Source of the DNA: CAYSYY01 sp964576115 [NCBI: uncultured Gemmatimonadota bacterium]
Lineage (GTDB): Bacteria > Blakebacterota > Blakebacteria > Blakebacterales
Direction of reading: 5' to 3'
Length of the DNA: 64,000 bases
Assembly: GCA_964576115.1 (NCBI GenBank)
Contig: CAZNUA010000007.1
Coordinates: 1-64,000, forward strand
Part shown: positions 24,860-33,580 of the stretch, piece by piece
How positions within the stretch are numbered: position 1 is the first letter of the stretch
How the letters are laid out: each line of letters starts with the position of its first letter
Made by a program: the position numbers and the translations under genes
The notes under the pieces: generated by a model
Seen by the model: the letters and a program-made list of their open reading frames with translations, nothing else
Told to the model about the DNA's origin: nothing
Database searches by the model: none

Positions 24860-25750
24860 TCAGGGCGCATTTCCGGCGGCACGGGCGGCCGTGTCGGCCT
24901 CGGCGTCGGCAAAGGTCGGACGGTCGGGTTCGCAGTAGAGTACCCCGTAGTACCGGTTCTCATCCAGAGCCAGGTTCAGTGCCGCGGTCAGGTCGGTCGG
25001 GTCGTGATCGGCGGGAACCGGCTGCCAGCCCTCCCTCATCCGGTCCCAGGTGATGTTGACGGCATCGAAGGTCACACAGGGTGTCACGACCGGCACGAAA
25101 CTGAACCCCCGGTGAGCCAGGGCACGGGCGAAAATCGGAGCCAGCTCATCGGGCTCGCCGGCGTACCCGGTGGCCAGGAAGCTGGCCCGGTATCCGAGAC
25201 CGAGCACGACCGGATCCAGGGGCGTGTCGGGATTACCGTACGGGTGGGTGCCGGTGCGCTGGCCCTGCGGGGTGGTGGGGGAACTCTGCCCCTTGGTCAG
25301 ACCGTAGATACCGTTGTCGAAGAGGATGTAGGTCACGTCGATGTTGCGGCGGATGGCATGCGGCAGGTGCCCCCCGCCGATACCCAGACCGTCGCCGTCG
25401 CCGCCGACGACGAGGACGGTCAGATCGGGCCGGGCGATCTTCACCCCCCCGGCGATCGGCAGGGCCCGGCCGTGCACGCCGTGAAAGCCGTAGCCCTTGA
25501 AAAAGAAGGGGTAGCGGCCGGCACAGCCGATCCCGCTGACCACCACCAGGTTGCGGTTCTCGATTCCCCGTTCGGTCAGGGCTGCGGCCAGGGCGTGGGT
25601 GATGCCGTAGTACCCGCAGCCCGGACACCAGGTCGGCAGAGCCTCACTGCGGTAATCGAGCAGACCGGAATCGACGACCCGGTCCAGACGCGAGGCCACC
25701 CCGCGGTTGAGCAGAGGGGCGTCCTGCGGTTCCCGTGATCGGGAGCTCAT
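24860..25750 (-). CDS. korB: 2-oxoacid:acceptor oxidoreductase beta subunit
   Basis: The 296-residue thiamine-diphosphate subunit of a 2-oxoacid:ferredoxin-type oxidoreductase. Four Cys expected to bind a [4Fe-4S] cluster are present: Cys42 and Cys45 ('WCPGCG'), Cys76 ('GIGCAGR') and Cys225 ('VTPCVTFD'). The TPP-Mg motif is 'GGDGDGLGIGGGH' (116-128), and 'NGIYGLTKGQSSPTT' is typical of KorB. With KorA it oxidatively decarboxylates 2-oxoglutarate or a related 2-oxoacid to an acyl-CoA, passing electrons to ferredoxin or a partner. Its ATG overlaps the korA stop (ATGA). Last gene of a four-gene operon. Confidence 0.9.
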   Translation of the reverse strand: MSSRSREPQDAPLLNRGVASRLDRVVDSGLLDYRSEALPTWCPGCGYYGITHALAAALTERGIENRNLVVVSGIGCAGRYPFFFKGYGFHGVHGRALPIAGGVKIARPDLTVLVVGGDGDGLGIGGGHLPHAIRRNIDVTYILFDNGIYGLTKGQSSPTTPQGQRTGTHPYGNPDTPLDPVVLGLGYRASFLATGYAGEPDELAPIFARALAHRGFSFVPVVTPCVTFDAVNITWDRMREGWQPVPADHDPTDLTAALNLALDENRYYGVLYCEPDRPTFADAEADTAARAAGNAP

Positions 25751-27531
25751 GCTTCACCGCCCGCAGCGGCGACGATCGCGGCCGGATCGAGCGGAGCGGC
25801 GGGCACCCCGGTCAGACGCTCGACCCGGGCTCCGAGCGCCTGCTCGACCAGACCGGCGTACTGTCCCGTGTAGTTGCTTTCGGCCACGATCACCCGCTCG
25901 CACCGTTCGGCGAAGGAGCGCAGGGCTTCCTCGCAGACCGGCCAGACGAGCCGGGGGAAGAAGCCGGCCGCCCGCACTCCCCGAGTCTGCAGGAAGGCCA
26001 GGGCTTCACGGGCCGCCCCGATCCCCGATCCCCAGCTTACGATCCCCACCTCGGCCCGACCGCTCTCGCCCGCGAGTTCGGGCTCGGGCCAGCGCTCGAG
26101 CAGGGTCTCCATCTTCCGGTATCGTTTGCGGGTCATGCGCAGGTGGTTCTCCGGTGTGTAGTCGGGCAGGCCCCGCTCGTTGTGTTCCAGACCCGTGACG
26201 GCGTGATAGAGATCGGGTGTGCCCGGCACGGCCCGGGGCGAGATACCGGTCTCGGTCACCGCGAACCGGCGATAGGAACCCTCCCCCTCATGCCGCTCGG
26301 CCCGGACCTCGGCCCAGGCGCCCCAGGGGGCGGGGTCGACATCGGAGAAGTTGACGTCTTCGGTACGGTTGCAGAGGAACAGGTCGAGCAGGACGATGAC
26401 CGGGGTCTGGAAAGCTTCGGCGACCTCGAAAGCGGTTCGTGTCAGAGTGAAACACTCGGTCACATCGGCCGGCGCCAGAACCGGCCGCGGGCAATCCCCG
26501 GCTCCGCCGAAGGCGGCGATATGCAGGTCGGACTGTTCGGTTTTGGTCGGCAGGCCGGTCGAGGGTCCCCCCCGCTGACCGTCGATGATCACCACCGGCA
26601 CTTCGCCCATGACCGCCAGGCCGATGAACTCGGTCATCAGAGCCAGGCCGGGGCCGCTGGTGGCGGTGACGGCCCGGGTTCCGGCGAAACCGCTCCCGAC
26701 GGCATGGCCGATGGCACTGATCTCGTCCTCGGTCTGCACCACCACCCCACCCCGGGCGGGCAGTTCCTTTGCCAGGATCTCCATGATCTTGGTGGCCGGG
26801 GTGATGGGATAGCCGGCATACAGACGCACCCCGGCCTCGAGGCAGGCCCGGGCGGCTCCCTCGTTGCCCGAGACCACCCTTACCCCTTCGCGCTGTCCGG
26901 GGATACGGTCGTGGAAGTCGATCGCATCGGTTTTCTCGAGATTCTCCAGAGCCCAGCTGCGTCCCAGATCGAAGGCCTGCAGGTTCTGCGCGGCCAGCTC
27001 GGCCGATTTGCGTCCGAAACGGGCTTCGATGCCTTCTTTGAGCGCACCGGGATCGATCCGGAAGATCCCGCTCAGGGCCCCCAGGGCGACGATGTTGCGG
27101 GAGCGGGTGCTGCGCGTGGCCCGGGCGCTCAGCTCACCCAGCGGCACCCCGTAGCCGACCATGCCCGGTTCAATGAAGCCCGCCACGGCCCGGTCTTCAT
27201 CCCAGTACACCGGCGGCCGGCTGTCGTAGAGCACGACCGCTCCTTCGGCCAGCGTACCGAACTCGGTGATCGAGTGGGGATCGTTCAGGGCCACCAGACA
27301 ATCGGCTTTGGTGCCCGGGGTGTGAACCGGCCGATCGCTGATCCGGACGTGAGCCACGCTCTTGCCGAAGCCGCGGATCTCGGCCGGATAGAGATCGATA
27401 TTTATGATGTGGTACCCCATCCGGGCGGCGGCGGCGTTCATGAACCCCCCCGCCGCCAGAGAACCGTCCCCGGCCGCACCGCAGATCCGGATGGTGACAT
27501 CAATGCCTTCTGCCGGCTCGTCTCTGCCCAT
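25747..27531 (-). CDS. korA: 2-oxoacid:acceptor oxidoreductase, fused gamma-alpha subunit
   Basis: A 594-residue fusion. The gamma domain comes first (about 12-190, 'IRICGAAGDGSLAAGGFMNAA'). The alpha pyrimidine-binding domain follows (from about 205: 'GNEGAARACLEAGVRLYAGYPITPATKIME'). The segment 'GGPSTGLPTKTEQSDL' is the CoA/TPP-handling signature shared by KorA-like enzymes. I chose ATG 27531, preceded by AGGAGG; a GTG at 27570 would overlap the upstream flavoprotein gene by 19 bases and is a real alternative. Together with KorB it should form the catalytic core. 2-Oxoglutarate is the likeliest substrate by family, not proven. Confidence 0.88.
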   Translation of the reverse strand: MGRDEPAEGIDVTIRICGAAGDGSLAAGGFMNAAAARMGYHIINIDLYPAEIRGFGKSVAHVRISDRPVHTPGTKADCLVALNDPHSITEFGTLAEGAVVLYDSRPPVYWDEDRAVAGFIEPGMVGYGVPLGELSARATRSTRSRNIVALGALSGIFRIDPGALKEGIEARFGRKSAELAAQNLQAFDLGRSWALENLEKTDAIDFHDRIPGQREGVRVVSGNEGAARACLEAGVRLYAGYPITPATKIMEILAKELPARGGVVVQTEDEISAIGHAVGSGFAGTRAVTATSGPGLALMTEFIGLAVMGEVPVVIIDGQRGGPSTGLPTKTEQSDLHIAAFGGAGDCPRPVLAPADVTECFTLTRTAFEVAEAFQTPVIVLLDLFLCNRTEDVNFSDVDPAPWGAWAEVRAERHEGEGSYRRFAVTETGISPRAVPGTPDLYHAVTGLEHNERGLPDYTPENHLRMTRKRYRKMETLLERWPEPELAGESGRAEVGIVSWGSGIGAAREALAFLQTRGVRAAGFFPRLVWPVCEEALRSFAERCERVIVAESNYTGQYAGLVEQALGARVERLTGVPAAPLDPAAIVAAAGGEA

Positions 27532-27551
27532 CAGTCCCGCTTGTCCTCCTC

Positions 27552-28571
27552 TCAGTCCAGTTTCTTCCACCAGGCCGTCTGGACCGTGACTCCCTCGTAG
27601 GTGAGGGCGTTGACCGGAGGCTCGACGGCGGTCTCGGCGGCTCCGAGGATGTTGCGAGCCGCCACCTCGCCCAGCCGGCGGGCGTTCTCCCAGCCGATCG
27701 AAACCCAGTAGTTGCTGATGGCGGGATTATAGACCTGGGCGCAATCTCCGGCCGCCCAGACATCGGGCCGGCCGGCCCGCAGGTACTCGTCGACCAGAAT
27801 GCCCCGGTCAATATCCAGGCCGCTGGTAAAGAGGAAATCCACCGCCGGTACGAGCCCGTAGAAGGCACCGACCAGGTCGCAGACGATGCCGGCCCCGCGG
27901 CGGGTCGAGACCCGGTACCCCGCCCCCTCTTCGGCGATACCGGTGACGGCATCGCCCGAGATGATCTCGGCCCCCCGCCCGGCCAGATTTTCGGCCAACT
28001 CGGCCCTGATCCCTTCGGTCACCTCGAGCGGCCAGAAGGCTTCGTCATCGATCATGAAGAGGACTTCCTTGCCCAGCCCGAGCAGGGTCTCGGCCACTCT
28101 CACGCTGATCAGGTCGCCCCCCACGATCAGGATCCGATTCAGTTCGGGCAGACGGGCCCGCCAGGCCCGGGCGTGGCGCAGGCCCTTCAGAACCGTGAAA
28201 TGCTGCCGGTAACCGTAATGGATCTCAGGGATCCGGGGCCGGCCCCCGCAGCAGAGCAGCAGGGTCGTCCAGGTCACCTTCTCCATGTGCTTGAGGTAGG
28301 CGATCTTTTTCTCGAGATCCACCGCCGTCACGGTCTGGCCCAGGCGCAGACGGATGTTGCGCTCGCGGTACCAATCGGGCGAGCGTACGGCCAGTTCGTC
28401 TTCGCCGATCTCACCGGCCACGAAGGAGCGCAGACGGTGCCGGTAATAGAAGGGGAAGAACTCGTTTGAGACCAGGGTGATGCGGCCCTCGGCATCACCT
28501 TCGCGTAACACCTCGGCGGCCTGGTTGGCGGCCACCCCGTTGCCGATGATGAGGTAGTGATCAGCGGTCAT
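27552..28571 (-). CDS. FAD-dependent NAD(P)H oxidoreductase of the kor operon
   Basis: A 339-residue pyridine-nucleotide-disulfide-type flavoprotein, related to NAD(P)H-nitrite/rubredoxin/ferredoxin reductases. FAD motif 'LIIGNGVAANQAAEVL' is near residue 6, the NAD(P) motif is 'ILIVGGDLISVRVAETLLGLG', and the flavin-binding 'DVWAAGDCAQVYN' is near 275. No redox-active Cys pair and no Fe-S motif are seen. Of two adjacent ATGs I prefer 28571, six bases after AGGAGG; it overlaps the upstream gene by 11 bases. Position in the kor operon suggests it shuttles electrons between the complex and a pyridine nucleotide or another acceptor. Confidence 0.82.
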   Translation of the reverse strand: MTADHYLIIGNGVAANQAAEVLREGDAEGRITLVSNEFFPFYYRHRLRSFVAGEIGEDELAVRSPDWYRERNIRLRLGQTVTAVDLEKKIAYLKHMEKVTWTTLLLCCGGRPRIPEIHYGYRQHFTVLKGLRHARAWRARLPELNRILIVGGDLISVRVAETLLGLGKEVLFMIDDEAFWPLEVTEGIRAELAENLAGRGAEIISGDAVTGIAEEGAGYRVSTRRGAGIVCDLVGAFYGLVPAVDFLFTSGLDIDRGILVDEYLRAGRPDVWAAGDCAQVYNPAISNYWVSIGWENARRLGEVAARNILGAAETAVEPPVNALTYEGVTVQTAWWKKLD

Positions 28572-30348
28572 CATCCGCCTCCTCGTCATCGGAGATGAAA
28601 CGTTCGACCAGATTCACGAGCCTGACCCCGATGCACCGGGTGGGACAGATCCGCAGGCAGATCCCGCACCGGATACAGCGGCTCGAATCGATCACGATGC
28701 CCGCCGTCTTGTCCCAGTGTTCGGTCCACTCGATTGTTTCGCCCAGGTACCCCTCGCCCGGTTCGATCGTGCGGGCCAGACCGATGCACTCGCGGGGGCA
28801 CTGGTCGATACACCAGCGGCAGTAGATACAGCCGTCAATGTCGATCTCGTACTTCAGGTTGCACAGGTAGCAGCGCCGGGCTTCGGCTTCGGCCCCGGAT
28901 CCATCCAGCCCCTGCTCGACCTCGACCTCCTGCCCCGCCAGACGTTCGGTCAGGGGCAGCAGGGGCATTTCCTGACGGTCGATGAAATCCCAGTCGCGGC
29001 GGCGGTCGGTATCGGTTGCGGGATCGATCGTCACGATTTCTTCCCGGCGGGTTCGCCCCGAAAGCCGGGTGTCTATCCGGGTCGCCACCGCCTTGGCCCG
29101 GCCGACCGATTCGATGACGGTCGAAGAGCCGCTCAGGAAATCCCCCGCCGCCCACAGCCCCTCGATATTGCTCGAGCCGTCGGCGGCGAAGACCGGTTCG
29201 TCGGCCAGACCGCTGCCGGCCAGAGCCGGCTCGGGCTTCTGCCCGATGGCGGCGATGACGGTATCGGCCGTCAGGGTGAATTCCGAGCCCTCGATCGGGA
29301 TGGTGCGCCGGCGGCCCCGTTCGTCGACCCCGCCGAGACGATTGCGGGCCAGGCGCACCCCCTCGACCCGGTCCGAACCGGTGATTTCAAGCGAGGTCAG
29401 CAGACTGCGGATTGCGACCCCTTCCCGTTTCGCTTCGATGATTTCCTCGTCGGTCACGCTCAGCAGCTCCTCGACCCCGAGAATGCAGATCGAGACCTCT
29501 TCGGCGCCGAGCCGCAGGGCACTGCGGGCGCAGTCGAAAGCGGTGAAACCGCCGCCGATCACGACCGTGCGTCGGCCCACGGCGGGCCGGTCACCGGTAT
29601 TGATGCGGACCATGAAATCGAGTCCGCTGTGCACACCCTCCCGGTCGGTGCCGGGGATATCCAGTTCGTAGGCGCTATAGCAACCGGCGGTGACGACCAC
29701 GGCGTCGTGACGCTCGAGCAGGTCGGCCAGGGTGACATCGGCACCCACCCGCACACCGTATTCGATCTCGACCCCCAGAGCGGTGATGAAGCCGACTTCT
29801 TCGTCGATGACACTGCGCGGCAGCCGGAAGGCGGGAATGCCGAAACGGAGCATGCCCCCGGGGGCGCTCTCCATCTCGTATATCTTCACGCGGTGGCCGA
29901 AGAGGGCCAGCGAGTGAGCGCAGGCCAGTCCCGCGGGACCCGCCCCGACGATACCGACCTCGAAACCCGAGTCGGGGAAGCGGAACTCCCCAGGCGGGAC
30001 GTCCAGAGACCGGCCGTCGGCGGCAACCCGTTTGAGGTGGCAGATTCCGACCGGCGTCCCCAGATCGGGATCGCCGTGACGGCAGGCTTCTTCGCAAGGC
30101 CGGGAACAGATCCGCCCCAGAACTCCGGGCAGCAGATTGGAGGCACGATTGATCAGCCAGGAGGCATCGAGATCATCCCGGCTGTTGGCCAGGATGTACC
30201 CGGGGATGTTGGTGTGGGCCGGGCAGGCCCACTGGCAGGGGATGTTGCTCCGGATATAGTCGATGTCCTGCGGGTGGGTGGAGACCGCCGGTTCGGGATC
30301 GCAGCACAAACCCGCCCCGCTCCCCTCCGCTGTGCTCTGATCGGACAT
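28561..30348 (-). CDS. NAD(P)-binding Fe-S flavoprotein (GltD/NfnB-like) with two C-terminal ferredoxin motifs
   Basis: A 595-residue protein. The start at 'MSDQST' has GGAGGGG upstream; a longer frame upstream lacks a good site. The N-terminal Fe-S domain has Cys38, Cys42, Cys81, Cys85 and Cys89 (GltD/DPYD domain). Then come an FAD motif ('VGIVGAGPAGLACA', 131-144), an NADPH motif ('VVIGGGFTAFDCARSALRLGA'-type, about 265-285), and, near the C-terminus, two CxxCxxCxxxCP motifs ('CIYCRWCIDQCP', 'CIRCGICLRICP'). It is first in the operon with the second flavoprotein, korA and korB. As no separate ferredoxin subunit gene is present, this protein may be the electron hub of the complex. Confidence 0.88.
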   Translation of the reverse strand: MSDQSTAEGSGAGLCCDPEPAVSTHPQDIDYIRSNIPCQWACPAHTNIPGYILANSRDDLDASWLINRASNLLPGVLGRICSRPCEEACRHGDPDLGTPVGICHLKRVAADGRSLDVPPGEFRFPDSGFEVGIVGAGPAGLACAHSLALFGHRVKIYEMESAPGGMLRFGIPAFRLPRSVIDEEVGFITALGVEIEYGVRVGADVTLADLLERHDAVVVTAGCYSAYELDIPGTDREGVHSGLDFMVRINTGDRPAVGRRTVVIGGGFTAFDCARSALRLGAEEVSICILGVEELLSVTDEEIIEAKREGVAIRSLLTSLEITGSDRVEGVRLARNRLGGVDERGRRRTIPIEGSEFTLTADTVIAAIGQKPEPALAGSGLADEPVFAADGSSNIEGLWAAGDFLSGSSTVIESVGRAKAVATRIDTRLSGRTRREEIVTIDPATDTDRRRDWDFIDRQEMPLLPLTERLAGQEVEVEQGLDGSGAEAEARRCYLCNLKYEIDIDGCIYCRWCIDQCPRECIGLARTIEPGEGYLGETIEWTEHWDKTAGIVIDSSRCIRCGICLRICPTRCIGVRLVNLVERFISDDEEADDDR

Positions 30349-30556
30349 GTCGACCCCTCCCGTCACGCAGGCACGATCATTGCTGCCCGAACGAGAGCAC
30401 AGAGTATCAATCGGGAGGTCGGGAGGCAACCATCCCGGAATACTATCCCGACCGGGTCCCGTGCCCGGGGTCGGGTTGTTCTGGACATTTATTTATTATT
30501 ATCTAAATTACTTAATAACAGGAATACTGTGAACGTGAGTGCGGAGGGAGAGCAAG

Positions 30557-30946
30557 ATGGAAATGACGATCACGATGCCGGGTGGCGGCAAGGTCGATGC
30601 CCATGTGGGCCCGATGGTTATCGAGACCGACCAGGACAGAACGGCCCCGGCCCCTTTCATCCTCTTTCTGGCTTCACTGGGAACCTGTGCCGGCATCTAT
30701 GTGGCTTCTTTCTGTCAGCGTCGTGGTATCCCGCACGACGGGATCAGGATCGTTCAACGCATGAAGACCGATCCGATGACCCGTATGATCGGCGAGATTG
30801 AACTCGACATCCAGCTCCCGCCCGATTTCCCCGAGAAATACGCCGATGCCGTCGTACGCGCCGCCGAGCAGTGCGCGGTCAAGAAACACCTCGAGAATCC
30901 CCCTCGCTTCACGGTTCGCACCTCGGTTCCCGAAATGGCCTTCTGA
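30557..30946 (+). CDS. OsmC family protein
   Basis: A 129-residue OsmC/YhfA-like protein. The family's two Cys are present: Cys44 in 'FLASLGTCAGIYVASF' and Cys106 in 'AAEQCAVKKHL'. Cys53 is additional. OsmC proteins reduce organic hydroperoxides with a catalytic Cys pair; some short members act in redox or sulfur handling. ATG 30557 has GGAGGGAGAG upstream; a GTG at 30539 would put that site inside the gene. A clearly AT-rich stretch (about 30486-30532) lies upstream and probably contains the promoter, between this gene and the divergent kor operon. Confidence 0.85.
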   Translation: MEMTITMPGGGKVDAHVGPMVIETDQDRTAPAPFILFLASLGTCAGIYVASFCQRRGIPHDGIRIVQRMKTDPMTRMIGEIELDIQLPPDFPEKYADAVVRAAEQCAVKKHLENPPRFTVRTSVPEMAF

Positions 30947-31035
30947 GTCGACGGCCGGTCCGGCGGCACGGATCCGCTGCAGCACCAAATCGGCACCCGC
31001 CTGAGCACCGGTTCGATCGTGGCCGCTCTTTGCCC

Positions 31036-31055
31036 GATTGCACCGCCGTGCAATC
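31036..31055. terminator. Perfect hairpin downstream of the OsmC gene
   Basis: GATTGCAC (31036-31043) and GTGCAATC (31048-31055) form a perfect 8-bp stem with a CGCC loop, followed by TTGTGCTATTT. It is 90 bases after the OsmC stop and about 100 bases before the kinase gene. It may end OsmC transcription, or be an operator or attenuator for the kinase. The rest of 30947-31158 shows nothing else. Confidence 0.5.
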
Positions 31056-31158
31056 TTGTGCTATTTCACTTACGAGAGACAGACCGCTGCCCCGGCGATC
31101 GTGCGGGTGTGCGGTCGGTCAAGCCTAAGAACCATTCTCAAGAAGGGTCTCCCGCCTC

Positions 31159-33540
31159 ATGGCACGACTCTCAGGCTTACCTGGGACCCGAACCCTCAAG
31201 AACCGCATCAGTGAGCTGGAAAGCCAACTCCACGAACGGGAGAAAGAGCTTACCTGCCTGTTCGCTCTCTCCGACCTGATGGAGAAATCGGGGCTCGGGA
31301 TCGAAGACCTCCTGCAGAAGATCGCCGAACTCATCCCCCCCGCCCTGCAGTACCCGGCAACCGCCTGGGCCCGGATCGCCTATGACGATCGGGAGTACAC
31401 AACCGACTGGTACCGTGACACACCGTGGCGCCTGAAGCGTGAGATATCCGTCAGCAATGCAGCCGGCGGCTGTATCGAGATCGGGTATTCCGAGCAGCCC
31501 CCGGAGAGCGATATCGGCCCCTTCCTGCAGGAGGAGGGACACCTCCTGTACATCATCGCCGAACGGATCGGCCGTGCGATCGAACGCCGGGTCGGCCTGG
31601 AGCAGCTGAAATTTTCCGAAGATCTCATGCGATCGATTCTCGATTCGCTGCCCGCCGGAATCGTCGTGGTGGATCGGGAGACCAGAACGATTACCGACAT
31701 GAACCCCGCCGCCGCCGCCATGATCGGTGCTGAACGCGACCGCATCATGGGTCATATCTGCCACGATTTCATCTGCCCCTACAGTCGCGGTGCCTGTCCG
31801 ATCTGCGATGGGGGCCAGAGCGTCCGAAACAGCGAGTGCACCCTGCTGACGATCGACGGCAAGGAGGTACCGATCCTCAAGAACGTCCAGGAAGCCACTC
31901 TGCGCGGTCGACCGCACCTGGTCGAAAGCTTCGTCGACTACACCGAGCTGGGCGAGGCCCGTCAGGCGGCTGAAGCCGCCAATGTCGCCAAAGGCGAGTT
32001 TCTCGCCAACATGAGCCACGAGATACGCACTCCTATGAACTCGGTGATCGGTTTCACCGACATGCTGCTCGACACGGAATTGACCGACGAGCAGCGTGAT
32101 TTTGCGGCCACGATCAAGAGAAGCGGGGAATCCCTGCTCACCCTCATCGATGACATCCTCGATTTCTCCAAGATCGAAGCCGGCAAGCTCGACTTCGAGT
32201 CGATCGATTTCGATCCCGAGATCATGGCTCATGATGTGTGCGAGCTGATCCGGCCCCGGATCGGCACCAAACCCGTGGAAATGCTGCTGCGCATCGGCGA
32301 CGATCTGCCCGCCCAGGTGCGCGGTGATCCCGGTCGCTTCCGCCAGGTTCTAACCAACCTGATGAGCAATGCCGCGAAATTCACTCCCGCCGGCGAGATC
32401 GAACTGTCCCTCGATGTCGAGGAAGAGACGGACATGCAGATCAAGCTGCACGCTGCGGTGCGGGACACCGGCGTGGGCATCGAACCGGAACGGCTCCCCT
32501 CTCTTTTCGAACCCTTCACCCAAGCCGACGGATCCACAACCCGGCATTACGGCGGTACCGGACTCGGTCTCTCGATCTGCCGACAGATCTCCAGCATGAT
32601 GGCGGGTGACGTCCGGGTCGAAAGCGAACTGGACGTCGGCAGTACCTTCCACTTCTCCGCCTGGCTCGAACGGGCCGAGTCCAGAGCGGAGCCCAGACTC
32701 CAGAGTGTCTCACTGGCCGGAGTACGAGCCCTGATCATCGACGACAATCCCACCAACCTCGAGATCCTGCAGCATATTCTCGAACTGGCCGACATGCAGG
32801 TAACCGGCGTACAGAACCCCGGGGACGTGATCGATGAGATCGAACGGGCTTACTCGGCCGGTTCTGCTTTCGATATCGCCATTCTGGACATCCAGATGCC
32901 GGGAGTGAGCGGGTACGATCTTGCCAGCCGGATCAGAGCCGGTGACAGTCCCTGGGCAGACATGCCCCTGGTGGCTCTCTCCTCACTGATGGATCGGGAT
33001 GCCGCCCGCAGCGCCAAGGTTGGTTTCAATGGATTCCTGAGCAAACCGATACGGCGCGAAAAGATCTACCAGATGCTGGAAAGCGTCCTGGGAGAGAGGC
33101 GTATCTCCGTTCCCGGCCGGCCGGCCGGATCCCCCGCAGTGATGACCCAGTACTCGCTGCGTGAGAGAATCAAGCATTCAACACGCATCCTGCTCGCTGA
33201 GGACAATCCGGTGAACCAGAAACTGGCTGTTCTCATGCTCACCAAGGCAGGATACACCGTCGATGTGACCGGTAACGGCCGGGAGGCGATTGAACTCTTC
33301 ACGGCGTCACCCGAATCGTACGACCTCATTCTCATGGACATCCAGATGCCGGAGATGGATGGCTTCGAGGCCACCCGGACCCTGCGCGAGCAGGGAGTTG
33401 ACATCCCCATCATTGCCATGACGGCCCACGCCATGAAGGGCGATCGTGAAGCCTGTCTCGAAGCGGGGATGAACGACTACATCACCAAACCGATCAAGCG
33501 TGAAGTTGTGTTCCAGATCCTCGAGAAGTGGGTTTTTTGA
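31159..33540 (+). CDS. Soluble hybrid sensor histidine kinase with two receiver domains
   Basis: A 793-residue protein with no membrane helix. Order: N-terminal coiled coil (about 11-45), GAF-like region (about 30-145), PAS domain (about 150-265), HisKA with phospho-acceptor His287 ('[20 protein letters not shown]'), HATPase ('[20 protein letters not shown]', '[12 protein letters not shown]'), REC1 ('[14 protein letters not shown]', '[12 protein letters not shown]') and REC2 ('[15 protein letters not shown]', '[13 protein letters not shown]'). There is no HPt domain, so an outside phosphotransfer protein is expected. The PAS contains Cys201, Cys206, Cys213 and Cys216, a possible metal or redox site. 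Neither a dedicated response regulator nor an HPt gene lies beside it. Confidence 0.92.
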   Translation: MARLSGLPGTRTLKNRISELESQLHEREKELTCLFALSDLMEKSGLGIEDLLQKIAELIPPALQYPATAWARIAYDDREYTTDWYRDTPWRLKREISVSNAAGGCIEIGYSEQPPESDIGPFLQEEGHLLYIIAERIGRAIERRVGLEQLKFSEDLMRSILDSLPAGIVVVDRETRTITDMNPAAAAMIGAERDRIMGHICHDFICPYSRGACPICDGGQSVRNSECTLLTIDGKEVPILKNVQEATLRGRPHLVESFVDYTELGEARQAAEAANVAKGEFLANMSHEIRTPMNSVIGFTDMLLDTELTDEQRDFAATIKRSGESLLTLIDDILDFSKIEAGKLDFESIDFDPEIMAHDVCELIRPRIGTKPVEMLLRIGDDLPAQVRGDPGRFRQVLTNLMSNAAKFTPAGEIELSLDVEEETDMQIKLHAAVRDTGVGIEPERLPSLFEPFTQADGSTTRHYGGTGLGLSICRQISSMMAGDVRVESELDVGSTFHFSAWLERAESRAEPRLQSVSLAGVRALIIDDNPTNLEILQHILELADMQVTGVQNPGDVIDEIERAYSAGSAFDIAILDIQMPGVSGYDLASRIRAGDSPWADMPLVALSSLMDRDAARSAKVGFNGFLSKPIRREKIYQMLESVLGERRISVPGRPAGSPAVMTQYSLRERIKHSTRILLAEDNPVNQKLAVLMLTKAGYTVDVTGNGREAIELFTASPESYDLILMDIQMPEMDGFEATRTLREQGVDIPIIAMTAHAMKGDREACLEAGMNDYITKPIKREVVFQILEKWVF

Positions 33541-33580
33541 CCCATACCACCAACACACGCCCGGAAAGTGAGAGCCTGAC

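Noticed and set aside
28717-30801. Plus-strand open frame (694 codons) opposite the Fe-S flavoprotein
   Set aside because: No recognisable domain; the opposite strand has FAD, NADPH and ferredoxin motifs. It also runs through the OsmC ribosome site.
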